7,422 nucleotides of DNA, taken from NCBI GenBank assembly GCA_052390035.1, contig JBQTHI010000160.1, forward strand, positions 1-7,422, read 5' to 3'. This document shows positions 1 to 4,934 of this stretch, piece after piece; the first letter of the stretch is position 1; the number at the start of each line of letters is the position of its first letter. A program made the position numbers and the translations under genes. Origin of the DNA: JBQTHI01 sp052390035 (lineage in GTDB: Bacteria > Actinomycetota > Acidimicrobiia > Spongiisociales > ZC4RG35). The notes under the pieces were generated by a model. It had not been told where the DNA came from and did not search any database. It worked only from the letters and a program-made list of their open reading frames with translations.

Positions 1-159
1 CGCCGTCGATTGACCGGCTCTGGCTCCACCGGTCTCGAGATAGTTCTCCAAGGCGGCGGCGACGACAGAGGTGAGCGATGGTCTGGCCGGTTGGGTCATA
101 CGGAAGCGCTCGACCTTCTCATCGAGACCGTCGGCGAGGGTGATGGTCGCTCGACGCAT
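1..159 (-). CDS. Ribbon-helix-helix antitoxin-like protein, 3' end outside window
   Basis: Reading the minus strand from the ATG at 159 gives 53 codons running off the left edge without a stop. The protein starts MRRATITLADGLDEKVERF: a short beta strand (ATITL) followed by two helices, the second being SLTSVVAAALENYLE. This is the usual ribbon-helix-helix (CopG/VapB/MetJ-type) layout, in which the strand reads DNA as a dimer. Such proteins are commonly antitoxins that repress their own operon. A toxin gene would lie further left and cannot be seen. The start is chosen because the strand begins right after it, and because a -10-like TAGCAT ends 6 bases before it. There is no Shine-Dalgarno, so the mRNA is probably leaderless. 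It could instead be a stand-alone transcriptional regulator. Confidence 0.75.
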   Translation of the reverse strand, partial: MRRATITLADGLDEKVERFRMTQPARPSLTSVVAAALENYLETGGARAGQSTA

Positions 160-184
160 CTTTCTATGCTAACACCACTTGGTG
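160..184 (-). promoter_or_regulatory. Probable leaderless promoter and palindromic operator of the left antitoxin
   Basis: A perfect inverted repeat CACCA-CT-TGGTG lies at 173-184. On the minus strand a -10-like TAGCAT (166-171) lies between it and the ATG at 159, with 6 bases between hexamer and start codon, which places transcription initiation at or near the A of ATG. The palindrome would therefore sit in the -10/-35 spacer, a natural place for an autorepressing ribbon-helix-helix dimer. No convincing -35 is seen. Operator function is inferred. Confidence 0.45.
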
Positions 185-359
185 AAACTGGTGCGCAGGA
201 TGCCATCCCAGACCGTTGAATTCCGATGAGCCGCAATGCTTGCCTCAGCCCGCGAGGTTACGTTCCGCGGGACGGCGTTACACGGCGATCCGACGACGTC
301 CGCCTTCCCGACGACAGAGCCAGCGTGAAGATCCGCCCGGGGACCCCAAGGGGTGGAGC

Positions 360-535
360 GATCCCGAGGTTGAGCGCCAGGGACTGTTGGTGGGAGGCGT
401 GAAGCTTCCGCTGGCGGTGGCGGAGCTGGGGTTGATCGATGAGTCCGAGTTCGTGGTACGGCCCAGGCTGGTCGGCCACGGCCGACGTTGTTCACGGTTC
501 TATCGAAGCGTGTCGACTTGAGGCTCGCGAGCCGG
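360..535 (+). pseudogene. Decayed RibD C-terminal / dihydrofolate-reductase-like gene fragment
   Basis: From 360 the plus strand encodes a stretch ending LLVGGVKLPLAVAELGLIDE (384-443), followed by SEFVVRPRLVGHG (444-482). This closely resembles the C-terminal third of the dihydrofolate-reductase-like RibD C-terminal family (glycine-rich GG turn, then LALAELGLIDEYEFVV, then GHGPTLF). The match continues in another frame: codons from 482 give PTLF, and from 488 LFTVLSKRVDLRLASR, again typical of the family. Inserting one C at about 482-483 (GGCCG to GGCCCG) joins the parts as GHGPTLFTVLSKRVDLRLASR with no gap. The N-terminal two thirds of a roughly 180-residue protein and the last residues are not found nearby. 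It is therefore a truncated, frameshifted remnant rather than a gene with a simple sequencing slip. Confidence 0.72.
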
Positions 536-770
536 CTGCTACAAGCAAGACATCGTCTCGCGGTTGGTGAGCGCTGCGAGCGTCAGCACCCTCGGCCGCT
601 GTGTTCCCCGCTCTCGCTGGCGCAATTCCTGGCATCCCGGGAAGCGTCGGATAGTTCGCGTCATCAACGCGATAAACGACAACGACAACAACGCGACGCG
701 CCCACCGTTCTGGCAGCTGCTCGCCGTGATGCTGGCAACCGTGCTCGGTGGACGCTGCCAAACATGCCAG

Positions 771-795
771 GCCGAATCGGTTTGACCGTGGCGGC
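771..795 (-). terminator. Nested hairpin after the sigma-factor operon
   Basis: The sequence is symmetrical at two levels: GCCG (771-774) pairs with CGGC (792-795), and CGGT (778-781) pairs with ACCG (785-788), around a TTG loop with a 3x3 internal loop. It starts 22 bases past the stop codon of the membrane protein gene. There is no T tract on either strand, so it is a weak or factor-dependent terminator candidate, or simply a 3' stabilising hairpin. Confidence 0.3.
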
Positions 796-817
796 TCGCG
801 GGTGAGTTCTACTTTGG

Positions 818-2185
818 CTAGTCGAAGCGGATCGACTGAACGATATATTCGATCTCCGCCAGGACGTCCGGCCCCGCGTCGGCCTTGGTTTCGCTTGCGA
901 TGACGAGAAGAGTCCCATCGACGTCGACAAACCACACTTTGATGGCGTCACTCTTCTCAGAGACGTCCCAGATCGCACCTCCGTCCGGTGCTCTCCAGGT
1001 GTAGAAGAACCCCGGGTCGCAACCGACGTCTTCGCGCACGATGAACGTCACCTTCTTCGCAGGGAGTCCCCCCACGGTGACATCACTCGGACCCGAGAGG
1101 AGCTCGATCCCGGGTAGGTTCGCCACCGCGGTCGCGAGACTCGCGGTCGATGGGGGGCTGTTCGAGATGGCGCCGCACGGATTGGCGTGGGGACCTTCAG
1201 GGAAACTCGTCCAAAAGAGGATGGCTTCGGCGCCTTGGGCTCCGTGAACGCTCTTGGCAATTAGAACGTCGGGGAAATTGGACTCCCATCCCGACCCAGG
1301 CACGGTGAACGTGAACGTGACGTCATACACAGACCCACGCTTGGTTCGGGTGAGGGGCGCGGGAAACGATAACTCCTCGGGGTCGACTATTTCCTCGGGG
1401 GTGACCCTCATTGCGTAGTCCCAACTGCGCTGCCCCCAGAGGGAGAGGGACTCATCGGTGAGGGCCTGCAGTGACTGGTTGGGCCAGTCTGCGTACATGA
1501 TGGCGGCATCTTCGGGGTAGGTCTCGGCCACCCATGCGGCGAACGGCTCCCACATCTGGCTTGAGAAACCGTTCGACATGGATTCAAAGCGCTGACCTAC
1601 GGAGACGATCGCTCCATCGCGAATGCTGAGATCGAAGTAGCTGCCACTGAAGGGACCTAGCCCCATCTCCTTGGATATCAGGGCGTGGAAGTCGTACGTG
1701 CACCGCACTCTGGTCGTGAAATCGCCAGTCGCCACAGTTTCACATGAGCCGATGATCAGTTCATAGCCAATGAAATCCAAGAACTTCCTATTGAGAGGCC
1801 AATCCTCCCCAAACCCGGCGAGGTTGGCATCGGGGGCAAGATAGGAAGCCGCCGAATCGACGTCGTATGCCTGATAAGCCTTGACAAAGGCCGTAGCGAT
1901 CTCGACGGGCGAAGCCGTCTTTTGGTCCGCCACAGGAGCGTCATCTCTCGACTGCAACAGGATCAGCGCCCCGATGACGAGCGCTACTGCTGCAGCGATC
2001 CCGACGAGGGGGCCTCGTCTAGGCTTCTCCTCTCCCTGGGCAGTTTTGATCGGTTGATCCGATTGCATCTCCGTCCTCCTTTGCTCATCGAACACGAGGA
2101 CAGACACATCGACGGTTTCGAGCAGCGTTGGATCAGGGACAGGGTTTGCCTGACGGACCATACGATCGATCTGGTCGTGCGTCAT
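818..2185 (-). CDS. ECF-associated membrane protein with NTF2-like extracytoplasmic domain (probable sigma regulator)
   Basis: This is a 455-residue protein. Residues 1-57 are hydrophilic and presumably cytoplasmic. Residues 58-78 form one clear membrane helix, preceded by KPRRG, so the long C-terminal part should lie outside. Residues about 91-230 resemble an NTF2/SnoaL-like fold (start SPVEIATAFVKAY, later FDLSIRDGAIVSV and MWEPFAAWVAETYPED). Residues about 285-455 form a second beta-rich domain with two cysteines (C337, C389) and no family I can name. The gene starts with an ATGA overlap on the sigma factor gene. An AGGAGG lies only 3 bases from the ATG. The position is that of an anti-sigma factor, and the short N-terminal segment could hold the sigma factor, but no zinc-binding anti-sigma motif (HxxxCxxC) is present. 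The regulatory role is inferred from context only. Confidence 0.8.
   Translation of the reverse strand: MTHDQIDRMVRQANPVPDPTLLETVDVSVLVFDEQRRTEMQSDQPIKTAQGEEKPRRGPLVGIAAAVALVIGALILLQSRDDAPVADQKTASPVEIATAFVKAYQAYDVDSAASYLAPDANLAGFGEDWPLNRKFLDFIGYELIIGSCETVATGDFTTRVRCTYDFHALISKEMGLGPFSGSYFDLSIRDGAIVSVGQRFESMSNGFSSQMWEPFAAWVAETYPEDAAIMYADWPNQSLQALTDESLSLWGQRSWDYAMRVTPEEIVDPEELSFPAPLTRTKRGSVYDVTFTFTVPGSGWESNFPDVLIAKSVHGAQGAEAILFWTSFPEGPHANPCGAISNSPPSTASLATAVANLPGIELLSGPSDVTVGGLPAKKVTFIVREDVGCDPGFFYTWRAPDGGAIWDVSEKSDAIKVWFVDVDGTLLVIASETKADAGPDVLAEIEYIVQSIRFD
2066..2080 (-). promoter_or_regulatory. Internal Shine-Dalgarno and ATG within the membrane protein gene
   Basis: AGGAGG at 2075-2080 precedes an in-frame ATG (Met40, 2066-2068) with a 6-base spacer, better spaced than the site before the annotated start. 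The two arginines that form it are encoded AGG AGG. Starting here would give a 416-residue form that keeps the membrane helix but loses most of the cytoplasmic segment. Whether it is used is unknown. Confidence 0.4.
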
Positions 2186-2745
2186 GTTCCTCCTTTCTCG
2201 GCCGTCGGAGGGGAGGTGATTCGGCGTGTTTCCGGGGCCGGGTCGATGGTGCGAGCCAGCCGCTGATAGGAACGGTGGATCCGCTGATCGATGGCGCCCC
2301 GGGTCATGCCCATCATCTGGGCGATAGTGTCGCGCGGCAAGCTCTCCCAGGTGTAGAGCATCACGATCTCGCGATCCCTCGGCTTCAGTCGATGGAGAGC
2401 TGCTACCACCTTCTGATCCTGGGAGTTTTGAAGAACGATGGCCAAGGGTTCTGGTGGCGGTGCCACGCCCAGGTGCTGGAGCCTCTCTTCGAGGCGCGAC
2501 CGTCGGCGAAGTGTTCTCAGCTGATTGGCGACCACTCGGCTTGCTATCCCATACAGATATGGGAGGGTCCCAGGGGGCGAGGGGATGTCCTCGATGCGTC
2601 GCCAGGCCACGAGGAATGTCTCGGAGCAGGCGTCAGCAGCGTCGGCCGCTTGCATTCGCCGTGTGCAGTAGGCCAGCACTTCGAGTCGGTGATCCGCATA
2701 AAGCATCTCGAAACGCCGATGCGGGGACGACACCACCTTCTCCAT
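2182..2745 (-). CDS. ECF-family RNA polymerase sigma factor
   Basis: This 187-residue protein has the two-domain layout of extracytoplasmic-function sigma factors. Region 2 spans about residues 10-85 (start FEMLYADHRLEVLAYCTRR, then SETFLVAWRRIEDI and LPYLYGIASRVVANQLRTLR, the core-binding and -10-reading helices). Region 4 spans about 113-163 (AALHRLKPRDREIVMLYTWE, then a helix-turn-helix around residues 138-160 for the -35 element). Length is normal for the group, and there is no extra C-terminal domain beyond a polar tail. The ATG at 2745 is the first usable start, because an ATG 11 bases upstream hits a stop at once. Its ribosome site is weak (GAAGAGATA). It overlaps the next gene by ATGA, so the two are translationally coupled. 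The regulon and inducing signal cannot be read from the window. Confidence 0.93.
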   Translation of the reverse strand: MEKVVSSPHRRFEMLYADHRLEVLAYCTRRMQAADAADACSETFLVAWRRIEDIPSPPGTLPYLYGIASRVVANQLRTLRRRSRLEERLQHLGVAPPPEPLAIVLQNSQDQKVVAALHRLKPRDREIVMLYTWESLPRDTIAQMMGMTRGAIDQRIHRSYQRLARTIDPAPETRRITSPPTAEKGGT

Positions 2746-2831
2746 TATCTCTTCATGTCCGCTTGGCCTTCGCCCTTGACGGGATTCTTGTCGAGATACC
2801 TCTCAGGTGATCGACCCAGCCGGACATGGCA

Positions 2832-2860
2832 CTGATAAGTCCGGAGTACCGGACTCGCAA
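2832..2860 (-). promoter_or_regulatory. Promoter of the sigma-factor operon with palindrome in its spacer
   Basis: On the minus strand TTGCGA (2855-2860) and TATCAG (2832-2837) are separated by exactly 17 bases, each matching the housekeeping consensus at 4 of 6 positions. A perfect 7+7 palindrome AGTCCGG-TACT-CCGGACT (2838-2855) fills the spacer. Transcription would start near 2825, leaving an 80-base leader before the ATG at 2745. A palindrome in this place usually marks a repressor or activator site. The protein that binds it is unknown. Confidence 0.5.
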
Positions 2861-2872
2861 ATCGGAAGGGAA

Positions 2873-2907
2873 GACGTGGGGCCGGTCACGAGCCCGGCCC
2901 CCACGTC
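2873..2907. terminator. Strong GC-rich hairpin upstream of the operon promoter
   Basis: GACGTGGGG (2873-2881) pairs with CCCCACGTC (2899-2907), and CCGG (2882-2885) pairs with CCGG (2894-2897). This makes 13 base pairs with one bulged C (2898) and an 8-base loop. Neither side has a T tract, although the minus strand continues into the pyrimidine-rich TTCCCTTCC. It may insulate the promoter from upstream transcription. Terminator activity is inferred. Confidence 0.35.
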
Positions 2908-3407
2908 GGGGTCGCCGACACGCGGGAGAAGCATGAATTGCTACACAACCACGCCTGCAATCGAGGAGCTGAGGTCTTGCCATGGTTGACTATCGGTGAC
3001 CGCAGGTACTTCCGGGATTCGATGAAATACCTGGACCCTTACAGCGTCCCTAGTTCAACTGGACAGAGCCGTGAGTGGTATCGGATGGCGGATGCGGAGG
3101 CGAGCCGCCGGCCGTGAAGATTCGCGAGGACCACCTCGAGTGCTCCCGGGCCACCGACCGAGCCTGGGTGGCATGCCTCGCTCTCCAGGGCGTTGATCAG
3201 GTGGTGGGACGCCTTCTGGTAGGTGGAGATGGTTCTAGGTGACCGGTCGGGCGTCGCACGTGGGCTCTCAGGAAGAGAGGAGGTGGCCTAGGTCGGCGAC
3301 TACCATGCTGAACTGCGGGCTCAGCAATCACATGGTGTTGAGCGCCGTGCTTCGAGAAATCGGGACGACTGATTTGCCGGTAACCCTTGTCGTCCTTGAC
3401 AGTTCTT
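2908..3407. other. Non-coding stretch before the tRNA gene
   Basis: I see no credible gene in these 500 bases. The longest unlabelled open frame (minus, 3042-3287, 82 codons) has no ATG and no ribosome site. Small symmetrical elements are present: CGGT-G-ACCG at 2994-3002 and CGAGG-ACCA-CCTCG at 3125-3138. The notable item is the tRNA-like fragment at 3044-3069 (own entry). Confidence 0.5.
3044..3069 (+). pseudogene. tRNA 5'-half-like fragment
   Basis: The 26 bases match the first 26 bases of the tRNA-Arg at 3408 at 21 positions, and four of the five differences are transitions. They can be read as a 7-base acceptor strand (GCGTCCC), TA, and a complete D-arm (GTTC, loop AACTGGACA, GAGC) with all four stem pairs intact. 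No anticodon arm or T-arm follows. A GGGACGC complementary to the acceptor strand occurs near 3207 but without a T-arm before it. This is most likely a relic of a duplicated or disrupted tRNA gene; chance similarity is not excluded. Confidence 0.45.
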
Positions 3408-3481
3408 GCGCCCGTAGCTCAATTGGATAGAGCGTCTGACTACGGATCAGGAGGTTGGGGGTTCGAGTCCCTCCGGGCGTG
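3408..3481 (+). tRNA. tRNA-Arg (anticodon ACG)
   Basis: The sequence folds as a full cloverleaf. The acceptor stem is GCGCCCG with CGGGCGT (7 pairs, the first G-T). The D-arm is GCTC/GAGC. The anticodon stem TCTGA/TCAGG encloses the loop CTACGGA, with anticodon ACG at 3442-3444. The T-arm GGGGG/CCCTC encloses TTCGAGT. The discriminator is G at 3481, and CCA is not encoded. ACG, with A34 edited to inosine, reads the CGN arginine codons CGU, CGC and CGA. A terminator follows at once. The gene is convergent with the helicase-nuclease gene. tRNA-Arg genes are frequent integration sites for islands, but no duplicated 3' end is visible in this window. Confidence 0.97.
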
Positions 3482-3488
3482 CTGCGCG

Positions 3489-3512
3489 AAGCCCCTGCTC
3501 AGGCGGGGGTTT
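3489..3512 (+). terminator. Intrinsic terminator of the tRNA gene
   Basis: AAGCCCCTGC (3489-3498) pairs over all 10 positions with GCGGGGGTTT (3503-3512), including two G-T wobbles, around a TCAG loop. It begins 8 bases after the mature tRNA end. The T tract is short (TTTC), as is common in GC-rich actinobacteria. Confidence 0.75.
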
Positions 3513-3620
3513 CGGCGCTTCGAGAGGTCGCGGGGGTCGGCGAGGCGATGCCTTTGGGAGCCATTCTCGGGAGCCATCTTCGACGACGACATCACAAGCG
3601 ACCCTGCTGCGGTCGCGGAC

Positions 3621-4934
3621 CTAGCGCCGGTACCGGTAGCCATGCCGGTAGCGAGACCGCCCGCGGGAACGTCGGTAACTCTGCCGTGCAGTCGGCTTCT
3701 TGGGTTTGGGTTTGGGAGGTTCTGGCGGAAGCTCGATCAATTGGGCAACTCGTCCCTTGGCTGTGGCGAAGTACTCACCATCCTCGATCACGAGCAGCCC
3801 CAGATGATTTAGGGCCACGGCTGCGTCAACGAGTCCCTCCCGGATGCGAGGCCCGAGGCGCTTGTACCCGAGGGCGTCACGCGCAAATCGAAACACGTCC
3901 TCCTCGAGGCGCAGACCCTGACGCACTGCCTTCATGATCGCGTTCTGCGCCTTCGACACGCGGTGCGTGGACGTTTCAGCGGCTTCCGGTGCTGCTAGTT
4001 CCTCGTAGAGGTCTCGGTCGGACTCGTCGTGCTCTCTCGGCTCGTTACCTTCCGCAAGCGCCTCGATCACGCGGCCGATCTCACGTTCCGGATCCCGGAT
4101 CCACGATCGGTAGGCGATTCTCAACACCCGCCACCCTGCTCGCTCGAGGATGGCTTGGCGCTCGATATCTTCGGTCCGAAGGTCGCCGTGCTCATCGAGG
4201 TGGTAAAGCTCGCCGTCGCATTCAACTGCGACGCGGCGCCCGTTCTGCTCACAGACCAGATCGATGCTGAAGCCGCAAGCTGGGTACTGGTGTGTGACGT
4301 GGACCTCACGGGCGCGTAGGGCTTCAGCGACCTGCGCCTCGAACTCAGAGTCGATGCGGTCGTGCCTCTTTGACCGTCGATATCCGCCGCCCTCGCTCTC
4401 GACCGCCGCGCAGTAGGCCATCCAGTCGCCCAGGGCCCCGGCCCTTCCTCCGGCCATGCCGAACGTCTCGACCGGTGCTGAGTGGAAGATGTGGATCTCG
4501 TCACGGGCCCGGGTGAACGCGACATTCAGCATCCCCTGGATATGCGGCGTGTCCATCTGGCGGGCCGACAACGCGGCCTGAGGCATGACGTTGTTGTCCC
4601 ATGAGAGCGAGTAGAGGATGACGTCTCGTTCGTCGCCTTGGAAGCCATCGGGATTGACAACAACGATCGAGTGCTCATCCCACTCGGCGGCATCGATGGA
4701 GTCCGTGACAAGTTCGTGCACGAGCGCGACCTGCTCCTCGAAAAGGCAGATCACGCCGATTGAGGCGCCGGCATAGTCTGGATCGGTCACCAGTGCACCC
4801 AGATACTCGACCAGGGCCTTCGCCTCGGCTTCGTTCTCCTGACTCATGTTTGAGATGACGCCGTCCTCGACCCGATGCAGCTCGATAATCGGCTGGTCGG
4901 GAGAACCGAAGCTCTTTTGATACGGATCTGTCAT
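3621..4934 (-). CDS. Helicase-nuclease, C-terminal part: SF1 helicase motifs V-VI, Vsr-like nuclease, basic tail
   Basis: This is a 437-residue open frame counted from the ATG at 4934, but its frame is open back to 5087 and encodes 47 helicase-like residues before that ATG. Helicase motif V is seen at residues 96-112 (DGFQGDERDVILYSLSW) and motif VI at 136-150 (LNVAFTRARDEIHIF). Residues about 195-292 form a Vsr/DUF559-like endonuclease: FEAQVAEAL, then FSIDLV (D225), AVECDGELYH (E238, D240), and GWRVLRIAYRSWIRDP. Residues about 323-400 look like a winged-helix or DUF3320-like domain. The end is a PK-rich linker and a tail of 19 residues with nine Arg and four Tyr (419-437). The part lacks an ATPase site, so it cannot be a complete helicase. 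It is best read as the rear of the gene starting at 6937. Confidence 0.85.
   Translation of the reverse strand: MTDPYQKSFGSPDQPIIELHRVEDGVISNMSQENEAEAKALVEYLGALVTDPDYAGASIGVICLFEEQVALVHELVTDSIDAAEWDEHSIVVVNPDGFQGDERDVILYSLSWDNNVMPQAALSARQMDTPHIQGMLNVAFTRARDEIHIFHSAPVETFGMAGGRAGALGDWMAYCAAVESEGGGYRRSKRHDRIDSEFEAQVAEALRAREVHVTHQYPACGFSIDLVCEQNGRRVAVECDGELYHLDEHGDLRTEDIERQAILERAGWRVLRIAYRSWIRDPEREIGRVIEALAEGNEPREHDESDRDLYEELAAPEAAETSTHRVSKAQNAIMKAVRQGLRLEEDVFRFARDALGYKRLGPRIREGLVDAAVALNHLGLLVIEDGEYFATAKGRVAQLIELPPEPPKPKPKKPTARQSYRRSRGRSRYRHGYRYRR
3627..3650 (-). repeat. Hexamer CCGGTA repeat encoding the Arg/Tyr tail
   Basis: CCGGTA occurs at 3627-3632, 3633-3638 and 3645-3650 on the plus strand, all in the same 6-base phase, inside the last codons of the helicase-nuclease gene. 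On the coding strand it writes alternating Tyr and Arg. A period-6 repeat expands and contracts by two residues without changing frame, so the tail length may vary between strains. Confidence 0.55.

Larger units (their letters stand above)
185..817. other. Stretch without intact genes, holding gene debris
   Basis: No open frame here behaves like an intact gene. The one recognisable item is the RibD-like fragment at 360-535 (own entry). From 536 to 770 I see no family resemblance in any frame. A small AACGAC-type repeat (roughly 674-693) makes an Asn/Asp run on one strand and a Val run on the other, a sign of low-complexity rather than coding sequence. The region lies between the divergently placed antitoxin promoter and the end of the sigma-factor operon. 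Confidence 0.6.

Noticed and set aside
488..805. 105-codon frame starting TTG-TTC-ACG as an intact gene
   Set aside because: Only its first 16 codons match a family, and they are the continuation of the RibD-like fragment from another frame; the rest has no resemblance.
3042..3287. 82-codon open frame on the minus strand, weakly protein-like
   Set aside because: It has no ATG, only one internal GTG near the end, no ribosome site and no family resemblance.
3396..3401. TTGACA just before the tRNA as a -35 element
   Set aside because: A -10 at normal spacing would fall inside the mature tRNA, and no matching hexamer is there.
3387..3812. Open frame across the tRNA whose translation contains PVAQLDRASDYGSGGWGFES
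   Set aside because: This is the well-known artefact of translating a tRNA-Arg gene. The tRNA cloverleaf explains the sequence, and the rest is antisense to the helicase-nuclease gene.
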